From: Aplectana chamaeleonis | Lineage: Eukaryota; Nematoda; Chromadorea; Rhabditida; Cosmocercidae | Direction of reading: 5' to 3' | Length of the DNA: 64,000 nucleotides | Assembly (NCBI GenBank): GCA_029168955.1 | Contig: JAPDOI010000131.1 | Location: 1,384,501 to 1,448,500 of the forward strand | Shown: one piece after another, positions 43,190 to 55,208 of the stretch | How the letters are laid out: the number at the start of each line of letters is the position of its first letter | Numbering within the stretch: the stretch's first letter is position 1 | Notes under the pieces: model-generated | The model's database searches: none | What the model saw: the letters and a program-made list of their open reading frames with translations, nothing else | Told to the model about the DNA's origin: nothing | Position numbers and translations under genes: made by a program

Positions 43190-43420
43190 ATTCAAGACAA
43201 GCAAATGAACTCGAAATGTCACGTACTGTAATCCAGAGGTGTCAGCCATATAGTTATTAGTGTGGGGCGTTTGAATATTACCATTAAGATCAATAGAATA
43301 AAGAGTAGTAGAGCAATCTTCCATAATACTCTGGATTTGAATGAGACATTCGTCATGGATTTCAGTGAAACTCTTGCCATTAACACTCTATCTTCTGAAA
43401 AATGCCACAACTCTGAACAA
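43190..43420 (-). CDS. Possible exon(s), unrecognised
   Basis: The minus strand has an acceptor-like GGCATTTTTCAG at about 43401, then a frame with SFTEIHDECLIQIQSIMEDC, STTLYSIDLNG and TPHTNNYMADTSGLQ. A possible donor is ATG|GTAATA at about 43284. The short soluble-looking sequence has two cysteines; another frame of the same exon is hydrophobic, so the reading frame is undecided. Confidence 0.25.
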
Positions 43421-44960
43421 GGAAGCAGTTGATCATCAGGAAAGACGTAAATGCAACAAAGTGTATGTCTACTATGTGGCGCTGCACACGACTGAATTTT
43501 ATCTGATCAAGCGACGTGTGTAAATGGGCGATCGTTGAGGATATGTGTTCTCTGAAAGTTATCTTGACCCCATCACGAAACGAAACATCACGAAAGCGAG
43601 AAGGATGTCGCATGTGCTTTGTATCAGCCTGACAGGCTTCTCACTGCTTGAAAATCATAGAGATTCTATCAGCGCTCTAAAAAAAAGAAAAATAAATGAT
43701 GCTGGAGCAGCTTTGTCTCTACTGGAATCCAAAGTCAATCCCCCGGTCAATGAGATGGTTATGAATGTATTGTATTGTATTGTTTATCGGGATACTAACA
43801 AACACAAACTAGCAAATCCCAAGAGCGTGAATGAACATCCGATAAAAAAACAGGAAAACAAAAGGAGAAAAAATGAAATGAATAAGACAACATAGTTGAG
43901 CGACTTTTCTCAAACACTAGATCCGAGAAATGCAGTCTGGAATCCTCCGCCTGTGAATTGCCCGTTCACGATTATGGCGCGGAACAAACCGATCTATCAA
44001 CAAACACAATTTGGGGGGGTTTGGGCGGTGGACTTTAGGACAAAATGATTATAGCATACCTCGTTAACAATGGTTTATCACCTGCCCATAGTTTGTCAAT
44101 GGGGAGCAAGGACTCCCCCAATTAATTATCTCTCGCAGACGTCGCGCTGCGACCAGCCCATCGCGGCGCGACGAAGGCACGTGCCTTGGTAACAGAAATG
44201 GAGGGAGAGTCGTCACGCTGAGTTGACCCATGCTAATTGCTCCGCAATAGGAAAAATCAGAGGTCTGACCCTCTTGTCGATTTGGTTGTATAAAAGCATC
44301 CCAAAGAATGACTGATCATATAATAAAGGAAACGTCCACGATAAAATTCGTCTTCATTTTTCCGCCGCGAATCGAAGGCTTGTTGAAGCAAGAAAGATCT
44401 AGTTGAACCAACAAGCTTGAAGGAACGATCAAAAAAGGGCCCGGAAGAGTCCTATACGTCCCTGAAGTCCGCTCTCGCTAGGTCTTTCCGCTCGCGCATT
44501 GGGGCGCCTTCGGAAGTATTGAAAATTTCTCTCAATGTTCACTAGTTTTCTTCTAAATCTCTACTAAAAATATAAAAAATAATGCATTGACTTCAACTAG
44601 AATTGAGGTACAGAGAAATCAAATTGACGTCGTAGTTCTGCTCATGCCCACGCAACTCGTAAAACCTCGGAATCTCCCTTCGAAGGAAAGGACCATCATT
44701 TGAGCCTTTGCGTGCTTTTTTCCGAGGTTCTTTCTTCACAAATAAGTCAATCAGGGGTGGTAGTAATTGGGGGTGTTTAGCGCGAATTAACAGGCGTTAA
44801 GTTCGTGTTAAACGCGAGTTTAACCACAACAGAATCTAAGCAGGACTCCTAGTAGTTAGGAGAGAATTCACTCTAGTTTTACCCTAACATCCCTCAGTGG
44901 TAGGCATTTGTTACACTTTCAATGAAAACGCCTCGAAAAAGTGACAATTGTAACCTTTGT
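43421..44960. other. Unassigned, with one solitary MITE end
   Basis: The 116-codon frame at 43545-43895 is lysine/asparagine-rich and contains TGTATTGTATTGTATTG-like simple sequence; I cannot support it as a gene. ATAAAGGAAACGTCCACGATAA at 44325 looks like a lone MITE left end. Confidence 0.4.
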
Positions 44961-45309
44961 TACGAAAAATGGCGATTTCAAAACGTTTTCAGGTCTGTTT
45001 TTTCTCTAAAATTCCGACATACGGCATCCTTGTGGTAAGTTCGCGTTTAACATACTCTCGCAGACAGCACGGAAATAGTGCTGAAATGCGAGAGGAACTG
45101 GCGGTTAGCGAAAAACTCCCGAGGAGTTTTTGGATGCGGTTAGCAAGATACAGTAGGAACAGTTATGACCATCTATACTGAGGGCAAGTACGAGTTTAAT
45201 TAATGCAGAGGGTTAAGGAAGTTTGATAGCACTGTTAGCCATTTTGATTCAGGACGTCAGTCTATGTTTAAAACTGAAAGGTGTGTCAAGGGATAGTCTT
45301 CTAACGGCT

Positions 45310-45500
45310 TCCGCCAGGGAAACGGGCGATGAGGGATCAAAAACAGAGCAGGGAGCATTGCTGAAACACGTCGGCCGTCTTCTTTGGCGGCACTAATCAA
45401 TCTCTCCCAATCGGCTGTTAATTTTTTGGCGAGTGCCGAAACTTCTCCCGCTTCTCTTATTTTCTTACGGAATTCATTCGCTTTGCTATCATCAGGTTTG
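45310..45500 (-). CDS. Helical, charged exon-like frame, unrecognised
   Basis: The minus strand reads KANEFRKKIREAGEVSALAK, KLTADWERLISAAKEDGRR then MLPALFLIPHR. The ALAKKLTADWERLI stretch is reminiscent of TFIIS N-terminal (LW) domains, where a LAKxLxxxWKKL helix is typical, but this is only a resemblance over one helix. An acceptor could be GATAG at about 45495. A plus-strand frame overlaps. Confidence 0.25.
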
Positions 45501-45959
45501 TTTCATTTTCATAATTCATTGCATAGCACAGGCTATGAGGAGTATGTAGTAAATTATTTGCTTGCTCGTGTTTCGAACAGGTTTCCACAACTTTTTTAGC
45601 GCAAAAAAGTGAAAATTTCCCAAGCCACTGATTTTCAAGTGATTTGATGCTTTAGTAATTTTTAATTAGCATTAGTCGGGGCGTATCGAGCGAGATTTGT
45701 GGGAAAGAAATGCGAACTTGTTTTTTAAACCAACTGTATTTGCTCTCCTTTTTCTGCAAGATTCGAGTACTCCTCTTTCATTGCCAGATCAGTGCCATCG
45801 TGGCCTCTTTTTTTTTGAGGGTCCGCGACGCAGTTGCTTTGGTGCATTGGTAGAGCCACTCGAAGTGTTTCAAATTCTTACCTTGAAATATGTGCACAAA
45901 ATCTTTTCCTTGCATGATGCGCATATGAGTGTGTAACAGTGTTTCTATAAATTTTCAGC

Positions 45960-46075
45960 ACTAACTGCGGGCGGGGGATTAGTCTCATTTTGAGAAGACG
46001 GCAAACACTTCACAAATTCAACTGCATCAATGACCGAAACCACACCATTACCCCAATCTCAGACGCCAAACTGCA
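45960..46075 (-). CDS. Possible last exon, unrecognised
   Basis: The minus strand reads DWGNGVVSVIDAVEFVKCLP, SSQNETNPPPAVSAENL and then a stop. The sequence is compact and protein-like but I cannot assign a family or a firm acceptor. Confidence 0.2.
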
Positions 46076-46690
46076 GTTGCACGCTTCCAAAAAAAACACT
46101 TGAATTCTTTTTCAAGAACGAAAATAGACTATCTAGTTTATCATGATTCTTATAAGTTTTTAACTATCCATTTCAGTTGAATACAGGACATACTTTTTTC
46201 GCACCTAGCGTTACCTTCCCATGAACACCTTGTGAATAATTCATCCAGAAATTTTCAAATTTTCAATCGCTCGAAATTTCCTTTGGAGAAATTTTTCGTT
46301 TTTCAAAGAATCTTTTGTTTGAAAAAATTTGAAAAAAAACGTTAACAAAGTTACTACAAATGCAAACTTTTGTCAATGCACACGCATTTGATTGAATGAG
46401 GCTAATGATGAACCTAACATGTCTTTTCGAGAGTGGTCCTGAAAACTCACGGAGCTCATAAAAAATTACGAGAATTAGGATTTCCAAGGAAAATTTTAAA
46501 AATTGCGTTCTGATCGTGTTTCGAACAAGCGAAATATTACGAAGTTCCCTTTGAATGCTCTTCCTAATGAATAAAATAAATAGCATTACTTGTATAATCT
46601 TTCCGATCCCTCGTCTTTCCACCGTAAGTGTTCGTGTCCAAGTGTAGAAAATACTTATGCGGACGAAGGTCACGCATAATGTATGTGTAA
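46076..46690. other. Unassigned AT-rich sequence
   Basis: No repeat pair or exon recognised. The 136-codon minus-strand frame at 46263-46673 has no motif and looks like chance. Confidence 0.4.
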
Positions 46691-46734
46691 GCAGAGGGCA
46701 GCTTTCGTCAAACCGGCTACAAACCGTGACATGT

Positions 46735-46855
46735 CGCGGCTCGTAGCCGGCCAGGAGGTGGCGGTTTGTTCGCGTTGATTTGGCGGCTCTACTGCATTTA
46801 TGTCGAAGTATGTTGGCGGCTTGGATGTGGCGGTTTATTCGCGTTTAACACCCCA
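46735..46855 (+). repeat. Diverged direct repeat, GTGGCGGTTTGTTCGCGTT
   Basis: GGAGGTGGCGGTTTGTTCGC and GGATGTGGCGGTTTATTCGC lie about 68 bases apart, each preceded by GGCGGC/GCCGGC-rich sequence. Confidence 0.65.
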
Positions 46856-47441
46856 TTTACTACCTCCCCAGTTCCCCAACTTTCGATTTCTGGTGAAAAC
46901 TGAGGAACAATTTTTATCTTGGATACTGCCTCTAAATGAAGGGGCACAGAATAAGATGGTTGAAAACACTCAATTGGTCAAGACGTGGAAAACATATATG
47001 AAATACAACAAATTTGATAAAGTTGATGGAATTCCATACATAGCGGATTTGATCGAATGGAAAGAGCGATGAATTGAATGACAAAGAATGAAAGATGTTA
47101 AAGACGGTACGCAATACATATAGTAAGAAAATTACTTAAAATTAGACAATACATTTTAATCTTAGCTTTGAACACTTTTTCCATTGTTTAAAAAAGAGAT
47201 TTCGTGGAATTCATGACTTTTGGTTACGATTGAAATATTTGATTTTCCTTTCAGATTTTACCGTTAGATCTGTTTTTGATTTCCTGTCGTAACTTTCAAT
47301 GCAGCTTTTTCTTACGTTTTGTGAAGCGATTTGGTCTTAAACTCAACCTGAACAGGTAACTCGAGCGCATGAGTTCTGTATCTGCTTGCATTAGGTTGAA
47401 TCAAAAGTTTCAGGCGACTTGACTTTGACGATTTTTGAACC

Positions 47442-47738
47442 TTACTGCTTTGGTCCTTCGACCAAGTGCGTCTTTCTGCCAATGGCATCCACATGAGGCA
47501 AAGCCTGTCCATTCGCGAATACATATGAGGCTGTACACATAAGAATCGAGATAGATCGGAACACAAAAAAATCTTCATACTGACTACAAGCGACGCCAAG
47601 AAGAGGCTTAAACTCATTTTTAGAGCTAAGCCATCTCTCAGTTAAAAATATTACGTTAAAAATGTTCTGGCAAAGATTTGCAAACAAAGAATTGCGATTC
47701 CTGACTATAGATCTAATATTTGAAAGCGCACATGACAT
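47442..47738 (-). pseudogene. CR1-type LINE endonuclease N-terminal fragment, inverted
   Basis: The minus strand encodes SNIRSIVRNRNSLFANLCQN then NVIFLTERWLSSKN, the start of the AP-endonuclease domain of CR1-like LINEs (N-x-RS near the start, the E of LTE-x-WL being catalytic; here LTERWL). It lies head-to-head with the RT C-terminal part on the plus strand 240 bases away. This fits a 5'-inverted insertion. Continuation toward 47312 is frame-shifted. Confidence 0.6.
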
Positions 47739-47975
47739 CTGGAAGCATGGTTCCCTCTAAAAGCTCGGCAGCTTCTCGAAGGACTGCTGGGCTGCGAGGG
47801 AGCCAGGCTGACATTAGTGTCCAGAGACGGAGCCTGTGATTGAGATATATCCTGAATCTGGCTGGCTATGATGTCGCCGTCAACCGTAGTCCTACGGGTG
47901 ACAAGGCGCTCGCCACGTATACCCTCTCTCTCCTCCCTAGATAGGGATGGGCGTGAATATATGCCCGTTTAAGGA

Positions 47976-48945
47976 GGGATGGGATCTTTCTTAGCTATAG
48001 AGAAATCCAGTCACTTATGCATCGAGAGTAATAATCATAGTGATGGTATTGAACATAACATTACTTTAAGGAGACAAACTCTACGATCTGTTTCAGAAGT
48101 GAGAGACCTAGGTTCCCTTGTACCCGAGAATTTGAACTTCAGACCGCATTACAGAAATTTGGTTAGAAAAGCGAATTTTCGCACCTACAATCTTTTAAAG
48201 GCATTGAGAACTAAGAATTCTCAGGTACTTTTACGAGCCTACAAAACCTATGTCAGACCCATCGTTGAGAGTGAAAGCACAGTTTTCAACCAAGTGAAAA
48301 AGATGGACATTGAGCTCTTGGAAACCGTTCAAAATTATTATACTCGCAAACTAGTGATGAGATGCGGTGGTCTTACTTATGCCCAAGTGCCTAATGATGC
48401 CGAAAGGGCTAGGATCCTAAGACTGCCTACTCTTCATAGAAGACGAGAAAAAGCTGATATAATGGTGATGTTCAAATTTCTTACTAGGAAAGTGTCGATA
48501 GAACCAGTAAAGTTTTTTGGAACCCACGTTACAAGAAGTAGACCAGGAAAACCTAGACTTTATATCCCCATGGTGAGGTCACAAATATGATTAGGCTTTT
48601 TCACTTTTCGGGTGGTTAGTAAATTCAACCAGCTTCTGGGTGAGAATCCGAGTCTGTTGTGTTTGTCTTCGAACACTTTTAAGACCTTTCTGAAAGTCGT
48701 CCGACTGTCTTAGCTGGCTTGCTGAGACGTGCCTAGCTTTTGGTGTCTGCATTTCCCATTTCTGTTCCTCGTGTGTGTTGGATTAAGCTCCTTTTCATAT
48801 TTCTCTGCTTTTCACTCCAGTTTTAAGGTTGTTGTTCCTGCTCCGGTTTGTTATTTTATTGTGTTTCCAGTTTGTTTTTGTTTTATTTTGCATAACGTGG
48901 GCTTGTTCCGCGTCCCGAGTACATAAATAGATAATTAAATAGATT
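47976..48945 (+). pseudogene. CR1-type LINE, C-terminal RT part and 3' end
   Basis: An open frame to 48590 reads SEVRDLGSLVPENLNFRPHY, RTYNLLKALRTKNSQVLLRA, YKTYVRPIVESESTVFNQVK and LLETVQNYYTRKLVMRCGGL, followed by RILRLPTLHRRREKADIMVM. After a frameshift it continues FFTFRVVSKFNQLLGENPSL to about 48712. This order is diagnostic for the region after the RT catalytic core in CR1 elements. The 3' end finishes in ATAAATAGATAATTAAATAG (about 48923). The catalytic YADD part is absent, so it is not functional. Confidence 0.8.
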
Positions 48946-48999
48946 TTGAAAAAAAATTCACATCGTGAAATTGTACTTTTGGTGCGCGAAAACCTCTTT

Positions 49000-51900
49000 T
49001 TTATAGTACACCTACTAAGAACACGGTTAGGGAGTTCATAGCACGCAGATGGGGTTGGTACCTGCTCGTTAGTGCCCTGCTTTTACTGAACCCAGCAGAC
49101 GTTTGAGTGTACACAGGGAACGTTCGAGCGATGTAGCGTGCACAACTATATCGCAAAAGGATGCCGTACATTGCATAAAGGTGTCGCCGTCCGACACACT
49201 GAGGCCTCTGGTCCATAACACCTCAGGATCCGTACCTAGGGACTTCATGGAGTCTTTGGCCACAAGCCACAGTTTTGCCACCTTGACTTGCCGGTCATTG
49301 TCGAGTGATATCCAACAATCTGCGCTGTCCAATCTTCTGAGCTACTTCCATGCACCGTTAGCTGCTTTGCAGGAAACCCGTCTCAAGGATAGACCTGTCA
49401 TCAGCGTCGGAGAGTACACCATCTACTGCGGTAACGCTGACGATAGGAGAGTGGGAGGCTGTGCGATAGCTGTAAGGAAGGACTACAATGGTATGATCGA
49501 GGAATTCGGCTCAACGTCGTGTAGGAATGCATTTTTGCGACTGCGGGATCACAGAGGGTTCAATCTGTGGATAGTGCTCATGCGCCCACCGAAACTGCCA
49601 AAGACAATTCCAAGGATGCCTTCTACGAGGAACTCAATACGTTGCTAGCCAGGATACCTTGTCAACATGCTGTTGTCGTTGGAATCGACGCAAACGCGAA
49701 AATGGGGCTTGATCAGGAATACGAAGTACCTGGTAAATGGTTCTACCCAGTGGAGCAAACATCGGACAATGGCTACCGCCTTGTCGACTTGTGTGAACGC
49801 AGTGGTCTGATTATTGCATCGACATTCAAGAAGGATCATCGCCGCCATCAGCTTACGTGGCAGGGACCAACCCAGCTATCTCTGGAAGAGCAGCGGAAAC
49901 GGAAGATGACAACTTTGAAACTACAGCTCGACTATGTTCTGACGAGGAATATTCCATTGTCGGACATTCGAAGATCTAGGGCTGTGTTGGATGTCGCATT
50001 TAATTCGGATCACCATCCAGTTCTGTTGAACTTTACTGCGAGGATTCATAAGAGGAAGCGAGGGGCTGAGCCTCTTCAGAGGATCGATATGACAAGTCTC
50101 AGGGATGAAGAATGCAGAAGGAAAATCCGACAGCGCGTTTCTGTTCATATTAGAGTACGGACTAAGAAGAAACTTTGCGACGCGGACTCTTTCGTCAAGT
50201 GCATCCAGGACGCTTCGAAAGAGGCACTCCCGGTTGTACAGCCCAGGAAGAAGCTTGCCTACGTCTCAGAGGAAATAACATCTACCTACGACAGAGTATG
50301 TGCTCTCCGAACTGCTGGAAACTTCGTAGAGGAGAAGCGTCTGAGGAGGAAGTTGCGTCGGCAGCTTCAAAGTGACCGCGAATGAGAATGGACGTGTAGA
50401 GCTATAGAGTTTGAGAAAGCTTGGAAGGAGAAGAATCCGAGGAAAGCCTACACGTTGTTACGACAGTATAGCAGCAATATGAAGAGATGTTCTGCTGTCC
50501 TCAACACTACCAATGGAGTTGCAGTTGGTAATGCGACGCTGCCATTATGGAAGAATCACTTTAGTTCACTACTGAATCCAGCGCCGTCAGTACCAGAGCT
50601 GCCGCATGTTTAGAGAGCACATTACGATGTCAGTGAGGAACCGCCGACCGACGCTGAAGTTTCGAATTGTGTCCGGAAAATGAAGAATGGAAAGGCAGGT
50701 GGAGATGACAACAGCACTGCTGAAATGCTAAAAGCTCTCCCTCCCAACACTATCCGTACCATATGGATGAGCGAAAACATACCCGATTCGTGGAGGCTTG
50801 CGATCGTCGTACCTCTTCACAAGAAGTTATCCGTCACGGAGCCCAAGAACTACAGGGGGGTCTCTCTACTGCGTGTCATGTACAAGGTTTTGAAACGTAT
50901 CATTCTCGAGCGACTTATCAAACATCGTGAGGAAACGACCAGAGAGGAGCAAGCCGGATTCGACCTAGAAGATCGATCATCGACCAAGTGTTCGTTGTGA
51001 GAAGAGTAATCAAATCGTGGCAGCGGTATTCGAAGCCATTACAGCTTGCTTTTTTGAACTTCGAAGCCGCGTTCGACTCTCCTCATCGTGATCGATTGCT
51101 CAACGCTCTGCGAGCCGATGGAGTCCCGGAAAAGTATGTTCGACTAATGGAGGACATGAACAAAGGAACAACAGCAGCCGTTCGTACGCCTATCGGGTTT
51201 GCGTCAGCTTTTGAGGTGAAAACAGGTGTAAAGCAAGGAGCTGTAGCAGGACCTTCTCTTTTCAACTTCGCCGTTGATGACATCATGCGTAGAGTTGCAG
51301 AACAGTTTCCTGCGGACGTGATCCTAACACCATCAGGACGCTCCCTTGTCGACCTGGAGTACGCCGACGACATTGTGTTATTCGCTGAAAACAACGCAAA
51401 ACTGCAAAGGATTGTGAACCTCGTTTCGAAGTATGCCGCACCCTATGGACTTCGTCTTCGTCCGGACAAATTCAAGCAGATAAGGGTCTCTGAGACGCCT
51501 TCAACGGGAGTTGATGTGGACGGGCAACGTATCGAACTGGTGGACGATTTCTGTTATTTGGGCTGTTTGCTGAAGAACGATGGTAGATATGCAGCCGATA
51601 TTCAACAACGATGTGCGAAAGCTACGTCTGCATTCAATTCTCTAACCAAGTGTTTGTGGTCTACCCCCATTGCGAAGGAAGTTAAGTTGCGCGTCTACTT
51701 ATCCGCTACTCGCCCTATCATTATGTACGGACCGGAGACGTGGGCAGCACCGAAGATGCAGATGGAAAGTTCAGATTGCACCGAGAGGAAGCTTTTTAGG
51801 TGCTTGCTCGGATATTTCTGACCGCGTGTATGCCATAACGAAGATCTCTACAAGGAAATCGACGCAGTACATCAACGCTTGACACGAGGGAGGTGCCAAC

Positions 51901-52280
51901 ATCTCCCAATGCCATTTCAAGCGGCAAGGGAAGGTCGTATTCGTCTGTTGGCGCATATTTTGAGAGGACCGCCAGACCGTCTTGCTCAACACGCTCTAAG
52001 AATGCTTCCAAGTCCTGTCTGGTAAAGGCCGCCTGGACGTAGGCGAAAGTTTTGGACGGATGTGGTGAAGGAGAATTTGAAATCACTCAACATTGAAAGG
52101 CAATTCAAGCGCGATGTTTTACTCCGCAGGAAATGGAATAGCGATCAATGGATGGATTGTATTCAAATTGTGACTGAGGACCGTGACAAATGGGCACGGC
52201 TGACTACTAGGATGGCACACCTCGGTGAAGACGCGGAATGACCGCGTCAGGCGAAAGCCTACCGTTTAAGTCAAGTAAGT
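49000..52280 (+). mobile_element. Nearly full-length RTE-type retrotransposon (dead)
   Basis: About 3.3 kb, matching the usual length of RTE elements, with a 3' end resembling the copy that ends at 37130 (TTTAAGTCAAGTAAGT). The 5' boundary is uncertain. Its single long coding region is described separately. Confidence 0.8.
49229..52241 (+). pseudogene. RTE endonuclease/reverse transcriptase with six lesions
   Basis: The endonuclease starts with CRSLSSDIQQSALSNLL and carries LAALQETRLKDRP (catalytic E), GGCAIAVRKDYN, VVVGIDANAKMG, and SDHHPVLL (catalytic D/H). The RT has MKNGKAGGDD, VPLHKKLSVTEPKNYRGVSL, QVFVVRRVI, LNFEAAFDSPH, TGVKQGAVAGPSLFNF, LEYADDIVLF (catalytic YADD near 51360) and FCYLGCLLKNDG. 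The C-terminal part runs to TRMAHLGEDAE and stops at 52239-52241. Lesions: frameshift near 49570, TGA at 50383, TAG at 50611, frameshift near 50970, TGA at 51819 (where relatives have Trp), and TAA at 52023. It is the best-preserved copy in the window and the reference for the broken one at 30510-37130. Confidence 0.9.
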
Positions 52281-52924
52281 CATAGCACGCTGATGTAGCG
52301 TAAGGTGATATTTGGTAACTTGTAGGATGAACAAATTCTGGTAAGGCCCTAGTTTTACACCAGCGGAATGAAAACGACCCGCCATGACATTGCCGCCGCT
52401 TGCTGCTTGGACCAGGGACTCGTCTGCAATGTTGCGTCTTAGATGTCTTTGACGCAATTTCGTGGACTCGAAAATCCCGAGCGTTTCTATTGCATTTTAT
52501 CCATATTTCACGCTTCTAATACTTGTTTATAGCACAAGGTCACTAGAAATCTTTTGCTCCTGTCATAGCAGAATCTCGCTATGTCGCTTTGGTTGTATTT
52601 TAACAAGCTTAAATCTGAAAAGTAATCAGCTGATGGGAATTGATAAATTTTCAACGGGGTAGGTTCCGCAGGGATGCAGCATACATTACCGCGGCTTGTA
52701 TATCTGCTTGGTGCGGGCTTCCTCTCAGAACTTTTTACTAAAGTTAAAAATCAACTAAAACGCTTCGATGAAGTGTAAAACAATATATCCAGACGTGCAC
52801 AACTATAAATTCACTTATTTAGTTCGAACTTAAATTGTTTGCTGTGGGTTACTTTACAGACAACTAATATTCAAGCAAAAGGTCTACGGACACGTAATCT
52901 TCAATATATTTCGAGAACGCTTTA
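52281..52924. other. Unassigned flank
   Basis: No gene or repeat pair recognised between the RTE end and the dispersed repeat. Confidence 0.4.
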
Positions 52925-53090
52925 ATTGGTGAAGGATCGATCTCGCTGAAAACCGATTTCCATTTTCAGGCTCAATTTCATGAATGAGCCCGGTGGACCA
53001 AGTCGGTGAAGTTTTGCGCGTCAAAAATTAAGGTTCTGAAGTTGGAGTGGTTTGAAATGACGATCCGACACCAGTCTTCACCAGCCATCT
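52925..53090. repeat. Dispersed repeat, inverted copy of 11275-11440
   Basis: GGCTCAATTTCATGAATGAG, TTTTGCGCGTCAAAAATTAA and GAAATGACGATCCGACACC match the 11-kb copy in reverse complement. Confidence 0.65.
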
Positions 53091-53358
53091 AGCACAAGGA
53101 ACAGAAGCGCCATCACAGGCGCAGGTGATTCAGCATTTGAAGTTTCTGATTCAGGAAATTCTAACATCCAAAGTTGCCCAATGAATACATCTTTCTTTAG
53201 AATAAGTCCCAGCGAACGAAAGGTGATAAAAATTCACCCACTCAATAAGTTCAAAGCAAAAAACACATCCGACGTTCGTGGAAAAAACTTCTGGCGTATG
53301 GCACTTGACATACCCAATTTGACGGAGAGCATGGGATATGAATAATTCGAGACCTTTT

Positions 53359-53811
53359 AGAGGCAGTGTTTACGATAAATTTCACTTCCGATATCTCCAC
53401 GGTTTGCGGAAGGTCTGGTGCCCTATATAGCAAGGCATGCTCAAAAATGACGCGAAAGACGCGTTTTTGAGCACAAATAGGCTCTCTCTTGTTTACGTTG
53501 ATTTTTGAGCGTGGAGGAATTGACCGCTAGAAGGATGATACCTATCAGTGCAATGATGCGATCAGCTCAATCATCAGCACTTACTTGGCTTGGTCATTCC
53601 TGTGATCTGAGTCTTCATTTGTTCATTCCGAGGGGGCGGATCTGGGGCACCAGGCGTGTCTGGGGCACCAAAACGCTTGTTTGCAGCCGTAATTTTGCCG
53701 CTCCTGTCTCGTTTTTTTACCGTTCTTTCGACACTAGGAGCCTAGGATCCTTCTCGCCTATCATTTCGCTGTGGAAAGTCAACGATGATGATCATCGTGA
53801 ACGCTGCCTTT
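53359..53811. mobile_element. MITE, reverse copy of 7015-7468
   Basis: The ends AGAGGCAGTGTTTACGAT and ATCGTGAACGCTGCCTTT are inverted repeats. The body shares GGCTTGGTCATTCCTG-type, GGCACCAGGCGTGTCTGG and GACACTAGGAGCCTAGGATC segments with the 7-kb copy. Confidence 0.85.
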
Positions 53812-54276
53812 AAAGGCAGCATACACGCTCGTAAACGTGATTGAGATAACTACGGAAATAGAATGGTATGGCCCAGATTACAACGCCTACGCATTTTGAA
53901 GTGTCGAAAACGATCCATAATGCCGCTACATGAGTTAGAAGTTGGCCTCCGCCCTGTATTTTCACGCCCCCTGTATTTGCCATTTTCCTCCAACGCAGGG
54001 TTGCTGGGCCATCTTTGCCGTCGGTACTGCTGGTAGATTGCCTAACAAGTGAACCATACACGTCACTGATGGCGAAGATGGCCCAGCAACTCTGCGTTGG
54101 AGGAAAATGGCAAATACAGGGGCGTGAAAATACAGGGCGGGGCCAACTTCTAACTCATGTGGCGGCATTATGGGTCGTTTTTGACGCTTCAAAATGCAAA
54201 GGCGTTGTAATCTGGGCCATACCATTCTATTTCCGTAGATATCTCAATCACGTTTACGAGCGTGTATGCTGCCTTT
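53812..54276. mobile_element. Near-perfect foldback MITE abutting the previous one
   Basis: Arms 53812-54025 and 54065-54276 are almost exact reverse complements (AAAGGCAGCATACACGCTCG at the end, GATTACAACGCCTACGCATT inside, GCTGGGCCATCTTTGCC at the loop). High arm identity suggests recent origin. The junction with the left MITE is the palindrome GCTGCCTTTAAAGGCAGC. Confidence 0.9.
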
Positions 54277-54404
54277 GAAACGGCTTTTTTGCGGAAGTTG
54301 ATGGTTCTGTGGAGCTTTTCCACTCTAATTCTGTATATCAGAGAATCGCCTGTACCAAAAACATGAAAAAATGAGATACGGTTTTTGCGCGTACGATGCC
54401 TCTA

Positions 54405-54510
54405 AGCATCGGCGCAAGCTTGGTGCAGGTATGTTATAACAAATGCCAACCGAGTTTGCGCCAACCACTGCAATGCACGAAAAGTATCAGTGCGATCCTT
54501 GACGACTGTA
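54405..54510. repeat. Fragment of the 13-kb foldback family
   Basis: CAAGCTTGGTGCAGGTATGT and ACCGAGTTTGCGCCAACC, followed by CAGTGCGATCCTTGACGACT, recur near 13440-13530 and 15345-15370. Confidence 0.6.
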
Positions 54511-54736
54511 TCAGAACTGATTGATCATCTGATATTCCTTCTATTCTTATACATAATTCAACTTTACAAATAACATAAACACTCAGACAGTTCATCTTCG
54601 CAGTGTGGTAAGCAGATTCGACAGTATGTCTAGAGAATACCGGCATTTCAATAATCGCTGACTCCCACGTGAGTAGAAAGCTGAACATTTAGGTTTACTT
54701 ACAGTAGGAGAAGATAGGTCAATGAAATGATGCATT

Positions 54737-55208
54737 AATGGCAGTGTTCACGTTGGAAAATTTTCTAGTTTTTCTCACAGAAATGTAGGCTTTTCAACCT
54801 ACTGATGAGAACGTGAAGAGAAAATCACGAAAAACCATCAGGAAGTGGGTGAAAATTGCGTGGGCCAGTCAACCCATTGGGCTACACAGCCCCCCAAACT
54901 AACCCTTTCTGAAGAACACGCAGGCAGCCGGTGAGCAAAGATATTGGTTTCAATGAGAATCAGTAGGAGAAGCAGTAGATAAGGTTAATCACTTTATCAC
55001 ATGGAGAGACTTCATTCCTTCACATCGGTCAATCCTTACATTCACAAAAATATGACATCACCCAAGAGGTCTAGCTTATTGTTAGACGAAAAAAGCGCTT
55101 TCTCGTCACTTTCAGCAGTTTTTCCTTACGCTGCTGTCACAGTAAGCTCTTGACCTTTCATAATTAGTAAAAAGCTGAACATCAACGATTTATCGTGAAC
55201 ACTGCCTT
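54737..55208. mobile_element. MITE, AAAGGCAGTGTTCACG family
   Basis: AATGGCAGTGTTCACGTTGG and TTTATCGTGAACACTGCCTT are inverted ends. The interior is non-coding. Confidence 0.75.

Noticed and set aside
51083..51394. Minus-strand frame of 103 codons
   Set aside because: Antisense shadow of the RTE reverse-transcriptase domain.
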